A stretch of 64,000 nt of DNA from Branchiostoma floridae (lineage: Eukaryota > Chordata > Leptocardii > Amphioxiformes > Branchiostomatidae), in NCBI RefSeq assembly GCF_000003815.2, contig NC_049981.1:698934-762933 (forward strand), written 5' to 3'. How positions within the stretch are numbered: position 1 is the stretch's first letter; the number at the start of each line of letters is the position of its first letter. Below the pieces are notes generated by a model, which saw only the letters and a list, made by a program, of their open reading frames with translations, was not told where the DNA came from and searched no databases. Of the stretch, positions 53,330 to 63,844 are shown piece by piece. Made by a program: the position numbers and the translations under genes.

Positions 53330-55280
53330 GCTTTCGTCTGCAGCAAAATTCACGTTTGTCACATGTAAGTCAACCCTAACTCCTTGTTTTTCAAAAGAGC
53401 CAATGCATCACTCTCCAAGCAGATGCTATTGCGAAAAAATGTGACTTTCTTATCATATACCGCGTTTTTGTCCGCTTTCCCCACATTCCTTGTTCTCGCT
53501 TTCTTTGTGGGACAACCGTAGTTGAGTAACAACAAAAGATGCGAAGTCTTGCCCGGCCAGCTGCAGGCAGAAGCATTTCTTTGATTTTTTTATATAAAAG
53601 AACGGAAATTAGGTCTAGGGCTAGCGGTAATGTGACCCTATCCTCACACCCGGGTCAAATGCAGTGATGCATATCTACATCCCAGCGGGAGTGGGAGGCC
53701 TGTGTCACAGGAACTAATCGCCAGTGCTTTCGTTATGTCCAAGCAGATGTATGGGGGGGGGGCAAAGTCATTATCCAAGGGCTAAACGGTGTCCAACTAT
53801 AAACATTCCAAAGTGACAAAAACAACTACGGATTTGGTGCTGTCGGTGTGTCAACATCTGCACACTTGCCACTAAGACCCATTTTTTTAAAACTATATAA
53901 ATCCCTATAACATTTTTGGTTGAAACGTACCGTAAGCTTTGAAAATGATAAGCACGTGTTCACGTGCTCCTGTTGGGGTAAAACACCCGACGTTTCTGAA
54001 CACAATATCAGCCTATACAGGTCCTGTCTCCCCCCACACAGGCAACCACTCCAGTTCCAGAATGCCATTGCCATATAAAACCACATATGACAGAAAATAT
54101 TTTGAAACAAAAACGGAAACAAAACTGTACAATAAAATTACTTACCATCCCGATCTGCTAATTAAACATAAATGAACTGCAGTTTCCCAACTCGCCAATT
54201 TGCCAACATGATGATCTTTTTTCTCGATGGCTGCCGTGCAAGGTGCATATCTAATCTATTTCATGTACTATCGCGGATACATTCCAAGAGCATTCCACTC
54301 CAGAAGCGGGTCTTATGATTCCTTAGAGAATAGATAGTTATGCTTGGATCAAGTTTGTTTTGTCAAATTTACCCAACACGCAGGGCGATCATTATAGCGA
54401 TCGAATCTTGAATACCCCTGATAATCATTCCACTTCAGTGTGCACGGGGGGGTGGGGTGGTGTACTGACAAGAGGAACAGGTACCGGTTGTTACTGGTAT
54501 AAATATAATACTTTGACGTTTTATGATTACTTTTTTTTAAGTAGACGACATTTGAGCACACACACATCAGCAAAACTGCCAGCCAACGCGTTTCATTATT
54601 TTTTGTGGGTCATTCTTTAGTAATCCGTCCATTTATAACATAGTCTTTCTAGATAGCAGAGTGCACATGTTTTCTTGAAAAGTCTATGTATCCCAAATCT
54701 CTGTATCCCAAGAGTCTAGACTCTCTAGTCTTCAAACTTTCTGTGTACCTTCCTTCATATCTGATAGCCTTTCGACTGCTTTCGTTGAGCAAGAAATTGT
54801 ACCCGATGTCAGCCATACAAGCAGGTTCGGCGCTACCATTTTACTTTGACATAGTTTCAACGTCTTATACTTTGTATCCCAAGATGGGATAGTCTTCAAA
54901 CTTTTTATATCTCCTTTTGTGTGTGATAGTCACTAACTGCTTCGTAAATCTTATCCCGAATATCGTTAACGAGAAAGTGTAGGGTGAATTTGTATCCCCA
55001 AAAATATCATCTATACAACAGACCCATTTGAAGGGTTTACAGTACTGCACACAACGGGCACAGGGCCGGCCATCTGGATGTTAATCCCAGGCAATCCACA
55101 TACTTGAAAATCAAGTTAATTAGATGATAATCAGCTGTTAATGGCCGTTACACACGCCCAGGCGTATGTCCTTTTCTGTGTGATTCCAAGACGCTAGTGG
55201 ACATTTGAAGCCTTTTGAAAAGCATTGTCAGCCCACGAAAAGTTCGCTGAAGTTAGACGGATATGCTTAGACCGGTCGGT
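53330..55280. other. No gene found; repeat traces
   Basis: Lone CTCCAAGCAGATG-type ends occur near 53411 and 53737. Near 54680-54900 the words TGTATCCCAA and AGTCTTCAAACTTT are doubled about 180 bp apart. No coding sequence is recognised. Confidence 0.35.
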
Positions 55281-55283
55281 GAC

Positions 55284-55340
55284 ATGGCATCGGCCGTTTC
55301 TAATGGTAACGAACGACGGGCGGAAAAAAACAACAACACC
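55284..55340 (+). CDS. Possible first coding exon
   Basis: MASAVSNGNERRAEKNNNT followed by a strong donor (GTAAGTACC). The upstream ATG at 55263 is in frame and would add seven residues. No acceptor-linked second exon can be joined with confidence. It has no recognisable family. It may instead be chance. Confidence 0.25.
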
Positions 55341-56075
55341 GTAAGTACCCACCGGGTCAGGCAGGGTCAGGCAGTGTCATGTTTTCCCATCGTTTATGTT
55401 CTGAGCTTGGAGTTCCCTGCTGTGAGATTGGTTGATTCATGTTCTCAGATCCGACATGATCGACACGTTTTTAATTAGTCAGGCCTTGTGACCCTAAGTG
55501 TAGTGACCTTTAGCATACTCAGTGACTCACCCATCTTAACTGCGTGCATCAGGTATTAAAATGTAAAATCAGCTTTAAAATGTTTTATAACTTGGAATGT
55601 CAAGAGAAAGGCACCAACCATTCGGGGACGTATTGATATAGTAGAACTTAGCTGTTTTTTCTCCAACCTATCAGGTGACTCACTCAAGACCCCTTCCAAC
55701 CCTGTCGCAATCCCTAAAACGCTAATTAAAAAATAATTAATTACCAACCACAACTTCCACACAACAGACACGCTACCACGAAAAAGTAGGTGGTACATAT
55801 TCTCAGGTTGGGTATATAGCAGGGATTCGTAGTGGCCAAGATTTAATGAGGAGCCAACAAGTAAAAATTCGGGCCACTACTCATTGATTCAACCTTTGCT
55901 TGGAGAATAGTGATTCATATCTGCTACACGCTGATTCACCTGAAGAGACCAAATACAACCAACATTTCTTTTCAATCACATGAATTTCCTATGTATGTTT
56001 TATTAGACTGTCGCCCAACATATGACACAAATGTCATCCCACCTTCCTAATAGCCCTTTAAAACTTTGTTCACAG

Positions 56076-56346
56076 GAGCCCCTGTACAAGACCAACGACT
56101 TCATGGTCGTCCCGCCCGGCAGACTACAACGATGCTCAAGAGATGGTACCCTGGTTTGTGAAGGTCATCACCACCTACCCGGACAAACAGCACCTGAAAC
56201 TCCAATGGCACGTGCCGAACAACGACGGGGTGTATGTGAAGGAGTCGAGTGAGAACAAGCCTCTCAAAGAATACACTGTCAAGTATGGGGAGATCGTTGC
56301 TGTACATCTGTCACAAAATAAGACACATACTCCACTGGCCGGCTGA
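56076..56346 (+). pseudogene. Frame-broken coding fragment, unidentified
   Basis: After an acceptor-like TTTGTTCACAG an open frame reads EPLYKTNDFMVVPPG. A one-base frame change near 56118 is then needed to continue into ADYNDAQEMVPWFVKVITTY, PDKQHLKLQWHVPNNDGVYV and EYTVKYGEIVAVHLSQNK. The sequence is protein-like (balanced residues, conserved-looking Trp and Tyr) and resembles a small all-beta, BAH- or Tudor-like module of the kind found in transposon proteins, but I cannot name it. Either it is a broken gene or retroelement fragment, or two exons meet at GCCCGGCAG near 56120. Confidence 0.35.
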
Positions 56347-56349
56347 CTT

Positions 56350-57000
56350 CCCTTGTGTCCTATAGACTCTATTTGTCCAATTTCTACAATTAGACCACCG
56401 ATCCGCGGATCCTGGTAGAGGCTAGTGGCAGAGATAGAGAGGGCCTAGAACGCTTGATTGAATTGATTAGATGATGCATTACTTATTCTACTACGAAACG
56501 TCTTGCCTGGATTGGTGATTGGAGCATAAAATAATTCGGTTGCCTGACGACTGAAACAAGACTAATGGTGTGTGGTCATAATGATATTCCTATGTCTCTT
56601 TTAATGTACACCTGTGTTAGAAAAATGTGGGTAAGACAATTAGGAAAGAAAGACTTACATGTTTTCTCCAGTTGTCAGGAGGAAGGATTTCTAAAGTTAT
56701 ATTTGCATTTCTATTTGGATTTCTTAATCTCCCTGCGTGAAATATAACTTTCTACATACACCCAATACGCGTGTCCAGTGTCCAAGAAAGTACAACAGTG
56801 ACTTCTTCAGTGTAGTGTACCGCTTTCCATGATGCTATTAATGCAGTGTAATAGTACTATTGTCAATGTTGACATTCATTGTAGACTATCAGATGAATAC
56901 AAAACTAAAACTTTTATCGGACCGTTGATTAGTGTGAGATAATAGGAACAAGGTATTGCACCATTTAACTTCCATTCTTTTACAGAGAATCGCTTCTAGG
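56350..57000. other. No gene found
   Basis: A/T-rich, shadow frames only. Confidence 0.35.
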
Positions 57001-57004
57001 AACA

Positions 57005-57590
57005 GGACCGTTATTAATGTTTAGCCGCTCTGGTGACACGAGGCTTTTAGCCGCGCTGAAGGTACAAGGCTGTGGGGGCTTTTAACCGCGCTGTATCCGG
57101 CGGCTTTTAGCCGCGCTGTGTCCGGCGGCTTTTAGCCGCGCTGTGACCGGCGGCTTTTAACCGGGCTGTGACCGGCGGCTTTTAACCGCGCTGTGTCGGG
57201 CGACTGTTAGCTGTGCTGTGACCGGCAGCTTTTAACCGCGCTGTGACCGGCGGCTTTTAACCGCGCTGCAACGGGCGGCTTTTAGCCGCGCTGTGACCGG
57301 CGGCTTTTCACCGCTCTGTGTCGGGCGGCTTTTAGCCGCTCTGTGACCGGCGGCTTTTAACCGCGCTGCAATGTGCGGCTTTTAACCGCGCTGTGTAAGG
57401 CGGCTTTTAGCCGCGCAGTATCAGGCGGCTTTTAACCGCGCTGCAACGGGCGGCTGTCAGCCGCGCTGTGACCGGCGGCTTTTAACCGCACTGAAGGCAC
57501 CGGCGGCTTTTAACCGTGCTGTGACCGGCGGCTTTTAGCCGCGCTGATGGCCTACGGTGGCTTTTAGCCGCGCTGATGGCGCTTAATTAT
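57005..57590. repeat. 25-bp hairpin minisatellite
   Basis: About 22 units of CGGCTTTTAGCCGCGCTGTG + ACCGG, period 25. Each unit with the TTTTAGCCG form can fold as CGGCT-TTT-AGCCG. Variants with TTTTAACCG break one pair. A few units carry insertions (AAGGTACAAGG, AAGGCACC, ATGGCCTACG). Unlike the surroundings it is G/C rich. No coding sense. Confidence 0.9.
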
Positions 57591-57884
57591 AGCATACTCT
57601 GCAGCTTCACTTTCAACATTTGGGTATCTTGAGGTTTGAAAATTCGAGACGAAAAAAGGGAATAAATTGGATTTTCCCTTTTAAATTTGGATCGTGTTTG
57701 CATTTACCCGCATGTTATCTTTATATAACACTATCATGGAGCTAGATGACGCTGGCCAATGGTAAGATTCCATGGCACTCACTCGGTAGTTTCTTCCATG
57801 GTTACAGGAACTGTCATGTATTATGATACAATATCCATCTCAGGCGGGTCATTAACCTATGGCATCTCTTGTATATCATCCTTA

Positions 57885-58146
57885 CAATAACAACGGATGC
57901 TGTTTCAAACGTCTCCCGTCCAAAGTCATATCCAGCTGCGTGAGTAACTGCTTTTTGGCGTATCTTATTACCTGGTTGTCTAATCTTCATCGACGTAACA
58001 ACGGATGTTGTTTCAAACGTCTGACCGCTTCCACCCAAAGTCATATCCAGCTGCGTCGATGTAGGTTAGACATCCAGGTAATAAGATACGCCAAAAATAG
58101 TTACTCAAGCAACTGGATATGGTTTTGAAACGGTCAGACGTTTCGG
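57885..58146. repeat. Large inverted repeat with internal direct repeat
   Basis: An arm at about 57905-57989 (containing TGGCGTATCTTATTACCTGG) is inverted at about 58053-58140 with around 85 paired positions. The loop holds a direct copy of the start (ACAACGGATGTTGTTTCAAA, then CGTCTGACCG and AGTCATATCCAGCTGCG). On the minus strand the right-hand side reads SVTDEGKWILSETSDRFKTI, a phrase typical of the 3' region of animal retroelements. I suspect Penelope-like, from memory only. Confidence 0.65.
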
Positions 58147-58399
58147 AAAGAATCCACTTTCCTTCGTCAGTGACACTGAAGTGATCTGCAAGAAACAGAT
58201 TTCCTTTGAAATCCAAATTGTCTTCAGCTTGACTTTGGCTTAGCTTTGTTTTCTTTGGAATCCAAAATTGTCTTCAGTCTGAATTGTCTTACAACCNNNN
58301 NNNNNNNNNNNNNNNNNNNNNNNNNNNNNNNNNNNNNNNNNNNNNNNNNNNNNNNNNNNNNNNNNNNNNNNNNNNNNNNNNNNNNNNNNNNNNNNNACT

Positions 58400-61130
58400 C
58401 ATCGTTCACGGGAGCCAGTTATCCTCGATGTAGGTCAGACAGGCAGGTCTGATGCAAGTCTAAGTCTAAGGGCAGATAACTTAGTAGCTTCTTCCTCCCA
58501 CCTTCTGCTTCACTTATGGTCCAACGTCATGAGAAATGTGACATGCTTCAGTAGGTAATGACTGGGATAAGTTTTGTCAGTGATCTGGAATAAGTTTTGT
58601 CCCATCTGAAGAGCCCGAACAAACGTAGTTGCTGTTCCCACACGTGAATGACAAACAGTCACCCCGGGGGTTTGCCTTAGGACAATGAACTTGTGTAAAG
58701 GCTCTGTACTCCGATATCTTCATCCTGCACGGGGGCCAGTTATCCTCGCCGTAGGACAAACAGGCAGGGAGGATGGAAGTCTGAGTCTACGGGCAGATAG
58801 TTCAGTGGCTTGCCCTGGGCTTGAGAAGCCACATGAGACATCAACAAGCAGTAACTTAGGCTTGATTGATTGCTCGACCACGAGTAAATACCGATGATGA
58901 TGACCTTCCTCCCATGAAGAACATGTTACCACACGTGAATGACAAACATGCACCCCAGGAATTTATCTTTGGATGTTGAGCTCATGGGATCAAAAGCTCT
59001 TTGTCCTGATATCTGTATCCCGCACGAGCGCAAGTTATCCTCTCGGTAGAGAAGACAGGCAGTGGAGAATGTAAGTCCGAGTCTTAGAGCAAATAAGTTC
59101 AGTGGCTTCTCCCTCATACCTTGTACTTCACAAAGGATCTAACGTCATAAGTAATTTGTAATCAGTACATTCATGCTTCGGCAGCTAATGACTTTTTAAG
59201 ACAGCCCAGTGAACTGTCCCAACTGACGTGACCGAACAAACGTAGTAGAAATGTTCCCACACGTGATTGACAACCTTTCACTCCAGGGATTTGCCCTATG
59301 ATAGTGAGCTTATGGGATTGAAGGCACCATGTCCTCATATTTTCATCCTGTACAGAGGCCAGTTATCCTCGCTGTAGGACAGACAGGTAGGATAGGACGG
59401 AGTCTAGGGAAAGATAGCTCAGTGGCTTGCCCTGGGCTTGAGTAGCCACATGAGTAATCCACAAGCGGTAACTGAGGCTTGATTGAGCTGACATGAACTT
59501 AATATATGCTCGGCCACAAACAAATGCTGCTGCTGCTGCTGCTGATCTTCCTCCCAACTTCGTACTTCACAAATGATCTTACGGCATGAGTAATTTGGAA
59601 TCATTTATCCATGCCTCTATAGCTAATGAATTTTGTAAAAAGTATTTCAGACAGCCCAGTGAACTTGGAGCCCGAACAAATGTAGTAGAACATGTCCCCA
59701 CACGTGAACGATAACTTTTTTCTCACGGGATTTGCCACATGAGACATCGTCATTCACAGACAGTAACTGAGGCTTGATTGAGCTGACATGAACTTATGAT
59801 GATGCTACTAGCGGATGCCGATGATGACGATCTCCCTCCCAACTTTGTGTTTCACAAATAATCTAACGACATGAGTAATTTCTAAACAGGGCATCCATGC
59901 TTCAGCAACTAATGACTTTTTCCAAAAGAGTTCTTCAGATAACCCAGTGAACTGGGATAAGTTTTGTCCCATCTGACGTGCCCGAACAAACGTAATAGAG
60001 CGTGTTGACGTGAATGACAAACAGTCACCCCAGGAATTTGCCTTAGGACAATGAACTTGTGTAAAGGCTCTGTACTCTGATATCTTCACCCCGCACGAGA
60101 GCCAGTTATCCTCGCTGTAGGACAAACATTTTAAAAAAGCTCTTTCAGATAGCCCAGTGAACAGTGAACTAAAGTTTTGTCCCATCTAAAAAGCCCGAAC
60201 AAACGTGGTAGAACATGTTCCCACATTGAATGACAAACATTTACCCCAGGGAATTGCCCTATGGTAGTGAGCTTGTGGGATCAAAAACTCTGTTCTGATG
60301 TTCTGATATCTTCACCCCGCACGGGAGCCAGTTATCCTCGCTGTAGGACAGAAAGGCAGGGCGGTTGGAGGTCTAAATCTAAGGACAGACAAGCTCAGTG
60401 GTTTCTCCCTCATAGCTTGTACTTCACAAATGATCTAACGACATGGGTAATTTGGAATCAGTACATCCATGCTTCAGCAGCTGATGATTTTGTAATAAAA
60501 GTCTTTCAGATAGCCCAATGATCTTGGACAAGATTTTTCTCACATGAAGAGCCAGAGCAAACGTAGTAGGACATGTTCCCAGGGATGGGAAAGCTCTATG
60601 CTTTGATGTTTTCATCGTTCACGGGAGCCAGTTTGCCTCGATGTAGGTCAGACAGGCAGGGATGATGCAAGTCCAAGTCTAAGGGCAGATAACTTAGTAG
60701 CTTCTTCCTCCCACCTTCTGCTTCACTTATGGTCCAACGTAATGAGAAATGTTACATGTTTCAGTAGGTAAAGACTTTCAGATAGCCCAGTGATCTGGGA
60801 TACGTTTTGTCCCATCTGAAGAGCCCGAACAAACATAGCAGAACATGTTCCCACACGTGAATGGCAAAGCTAAGATTCACCCCAGAGATTTGCGTTAGAA
60901 AACGGAGCTTATGGGATCAAAAGCTCGCTGCTCTGATATTTCCATTCTGCACGGTTGATATTTCCATCCAGTAGGGGAGGCAGGGGGTGAGCTCACGCTG
61001 AGGGCAGATCGCTTAATGCGGCTTTGCTGCCACAAACACCCGTGACATTCATGTAGACAGACATCAGGGAGAAAGCCACATCCCTCATAAATGTCACGGG
61101 AGTTAAGTACCACATGTTCTCCATGTGTGG
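58400..61130. repeat. Degraded satellite, several hundred bp per unit
   Basis: Eight or more partial units share, in order: TTTTGTCCCATCTGAAGAGC, CCGAACAAACGTAGTAGAAC, TGTTCCCACACGTGAATGAC, AAACAGTCACCCCAGG, GATATCTTCA, GGGAGCCAGTTATCCTCG, TGTAGGACAGACAGGCAGG, GGGCAGATAACTCAGTGGCT and TCTTTCAGATAGCCCAGTGA. The CACACGTGAATGAC word falls near 58641, 58930, 59257, 59698, 60008, 60222 and 60853, so unit length varies from about 210 to 440 bp through internal deletions. Frames on the minus strand (for example 59808-60185) are by-products. A 100-N gap lies just before (58297-58396). Confidence 0.8.
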
Positions 61131-61319
61131 TACCGATGGTTGTCTGTGATATTTTTAAAAGTTGAGTGATGTTGATTTTATACTCTACAGTCTAAGCTGC
61201 CCCAGAATACAACTCGGGGATCGAGATTTCCCTTATGTGGACATATTATCACTGTCGACTTTGGATAGACTTAGCAAAGTTTCGTTCTGTGAATGGGATA
61301 TTATCTAAGGAACCACCAT

Positions 61320-61561
61320 TGCCACATTGGCCAGGTGGCTCTTATGCAAAGATGGTCACTAACAAAAGTTTGACTGTATATCAATGACCAGGTGGTCCTT
61401 ATGTAGAGGTGGTCACTAGTACAGGGTTGACTGTATATCAATGGTCAGCTGGTCCTTATGTAGAGGTGGTCACTAGTACAGGTTTGACTGTATATCAATG
61501 GCCAGGTGGTCCTTATGTAGAGGTGGTCACTAGTACAGGTTTGACTGTATATCAATGGCCT
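61320..61561. repeat. 57-bp tandem array made from a transposon end, cut by a gap
   Basis: Units start at about 61384, 61441 and 61498, exactly 57 bp apart (CAGGTGGTCCTTATGTAGAG, then GTGGTCACTAGTACAGGTTT and GACTGTATATCAATGG). A diverged unit precedes at 61325-61380. GGCCAGGTGGTC...GGTTTGACTGTA is the right-hand end sequence of the element at 14966-17990. The array runs into an 894-N gap (61562-62455), probably because it is longer than the assembly could resolve. The 19-residue repeat frame over it is not a real gene. Confidence 0.85.
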
Positions 61562-62455
61562 NNNNNNNNNNNNNNNNNNNNNNNNNNNNNNNNNNNNNNN
61601 NNNNNNNNNNNNNNNNNNNNNNNNNNNNNNNNNNNNNNNNNNNNNNNNNNNNNNNNNNNNNNNNNNNNNNNNNNNNNNNNNNNNNNNNNNNNNNNNNNNN
61701 NNNNNNNNNNNNNNNNNNNNNNNNNNNNNNNNNNNNNNNNNNNNNNNNNNNNNNNNNNNNNNNNNNNNNNNNNNNNNNNNNNNNNNNNNNNNNNNNNNNN
61801 NNNNNNNNNNNNNNNNNNNNNNNNNNNNNNNNNNNNNNNNNNNNNNNNNNNNNNNNNNNNNNNNNNNNNNNNNNNNNNNNNNNNNNNNNNNNNNNNNNNN
61901 NNNNNNNNNNNNNNNNNNNNNNNNNNNNNNNNNNNNNNNNNNNNNNNNNNNNNNNNNNNNNNNNNNNNNNNNNNNNNNNNNNNNNNNNNNNNNNNNNNNN
62001 NNNNNNNNNNNNNNNNNNNNNNNNNNNNNNNNNNNNNNNNNNNNNNNNNNNNNNNNNNNNNNNNNNNNNNNNNNNNNNNNNNNNNNNNNNNNNNNNNNNN
62101 NNNNNNNNNNNNNNNNNNNNNNNNNNNNNNNNNNNNNNNNNNNNNNNNNNNNNNNNNNNNNNNNNNNNNNNNNNNNNNNNNNNNNNNNNNNNNNNNNNNN
62201 NNNNNNNNNNNNNNNNNNNNNNNNNNNNNNNNNNNNNNNNNNNNNNNNNNNNNNNNNNNNNNNNNNNNNNNNNNNNNNNNNNNNNNNNNNNNNNNNNNNN
62301 NNNNNNNNNNNNNNNNNNNNNNNNNNNNNNNNNNNNNNNNNNNNNNNNNNNNNNNNNNNNNNNNNNNNNNNNNNNNNNNNNNNNNNNNNNNNNNNNNNNN
62401 NNNNNNNNNNNNNNNNNNNNNNNNNNNNNNNNNNNNNNNNNNNNNNNNNNNNNNN

Positions 62456-62770
62456 TCTATCATATTCTACTTTATATCAGTGAGCCTTTTATGAAATCCA
62501 TATGGTCTGAAAATATGCTATGGGACTGCAGCTCCAGTTCCTGTCAAAAAGTTTGACAACTTTCTACAGCACATCAAAGTTGGTGGGTCAGTTATTCAGG
62601 CAGAAGGGTGAAAATTGTCTTAACTCAACGAGAACACTGCCGTGTACGTGGAGCGTCCTTGTGGCCTCCTCCCATTATGGGCGCTGTAAAGACCGGACAG
62701 AGGAAAAATGAAAAAGAAAAAGCAGGAAAAAGCAGGACGTGCGGTTCCTGCTTTACGCCCACAGGATAGA
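62456..62770. other. No gene found after the gap
   Basis: Short unremarkable stretch between the gap and a tandem duplication. Confidence 0.3.
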
Positions 62771-62772
62771 CC

Positions 62773-62955
62773 CACTTGTGTGCACGTGAGATTCTGGCTT
62801 GTTCTTTCTCATTATTGTAGCTTGGATCAAGAATTTCAGGTTGAACAGGACGCTGTAATACACAGTTGTGCACTTGTGTGCACGTGAGGTTCTGGATTGT
62901 TCTTTCTCATTATTGTAGCTTGGATCAAGAATTTCAGGTTGAACAGGACGCTGTT
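62773..62955. repeat. Tandem duplication, 98 bp
   Basis: CACTTGTGTGCACGTGAG to GGTTGAACAGGACGCTGT at 62773-62857 is repeated at 62871-62954 with two or three differences, so the duplication is fairly young. Confidence 0.9.
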
Positions 62956-63089
62956 CATACAGGATGAACATTGTGCGTCATAAAAGTTAATGGCCCTCAC
63001 GTGGCTTCACATAAGCCACAAAATCATCCAGGCTATTGGTAATTTGACTTTGACTTTATTCCGATACACAATCAGCTTCATCTGAAGTC

Positions 63090-63315
63090 GATACGGCCAT
63101 GTATCAGCAGGTAACGACTTTTCAAAAGTCTTTCAGGCAGCCCAGTGATCTGGAATGGGGTTTGTCCAATCTGAAGAGTCCGAACAAATGTAAAACAGCA
63201 CGTTCCCACACGTGAATAGCAAACATTCACCCCAGGGATTAGCCTTGGGATATTGAGTTTATGGAAATGATCTGTGCTCTGATATCTTTATCATGTACAA
63301 CTGTATCCTGGTAAT
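63090..63315. repeat. Further unit of the 58-61 kb satellite
   Basis: TTCAGGCAGCCCAGTGATCTG, TTTGTCCAATCTGAAGAGTC, CGTTCCCACACGTGAATAGC, ATTCACCCCAGGGATTAGCC and GATATCTTTATC appear in the satellite order. It is interrupted by the LINE fragment that follows, and satellite words resume at about 63845 and run to the window end. Confidence 0.75.
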
Positions 63316-63665
63316 ATGCCCGGTTCGCTTGTAACCGCTTTCACAACACCTCTAGTGTGTCAAATATGCTAGATTCTTTGGGATGGGAATCGTTAGAAAA
63401 AAGGAGAAGGCTCACTCGAGTTGGCATGTTGTACAAAATCCAGCATGACTCTGCCCAGTGCCCCATTATTAAGAACAAATTGGTCTCACCACCTGCAAGG
63501 CAGAGGAGGGCGCATAGCCGACAACTGAAAAGGATAAACACAAGAACCCAGTACCGCAGTGGTTCCTTTCTACCCAGGTCAATCAGGGACTGGAACGCCC
63601 TTCAGTGTAGTACCGTGGAGGCGGCGACTTTTAACATCTTTAAGTCGCTGGCTGCCGCGGAATAA
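63315..63665 (+). mobile_element. LINE fragment: C-terminal end of a reverse-transcriptase ORF
   Basis: The frame reads YARFACNRFHNTSSVSNMLD, then SLGWESLEKRRRLTRVGMLY, KIQHDSAQCPIIKNKLV, RRAHSRQLKRINTRTQYRSG, SFLPRSIRDWNALQCSTVEA and ATFNIFKSLAAAE, then stop. The pattern 'LGWxxLxxRR', 'RRAHSRQ', 'SFxPRxIxDWNxLP' is the standard C-terminus of non-LTR retrotransposon ORF2 proteins downstream of the reverse transcriptase. It is intact over 116 codons but 5'-truncated, and inserted in the satellite. Confidence 0.85.
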
Positions 63666-63844
63666 CCCAAGTTACTACAATCCCGGACAGCTCAATGGTG
63701 ATGGAACAGGCAGGCATGGTAAATGGATTAATGTGTAACGGATCATAGTTGATAAGACAGAAGTAAACCGACGCGTATGCGCACCACAAAAAGCCATAAT
63801 ATTCTACATGAAGAATGTGGGCTTTCAAAGAAGAAGAATATGTT

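Noticed and set aside
61409-62556. Frames of 300-360 codons across the gap
   Set aside because: Nearly all residues are unknown bases; the known part is just the 57-bp array translated.
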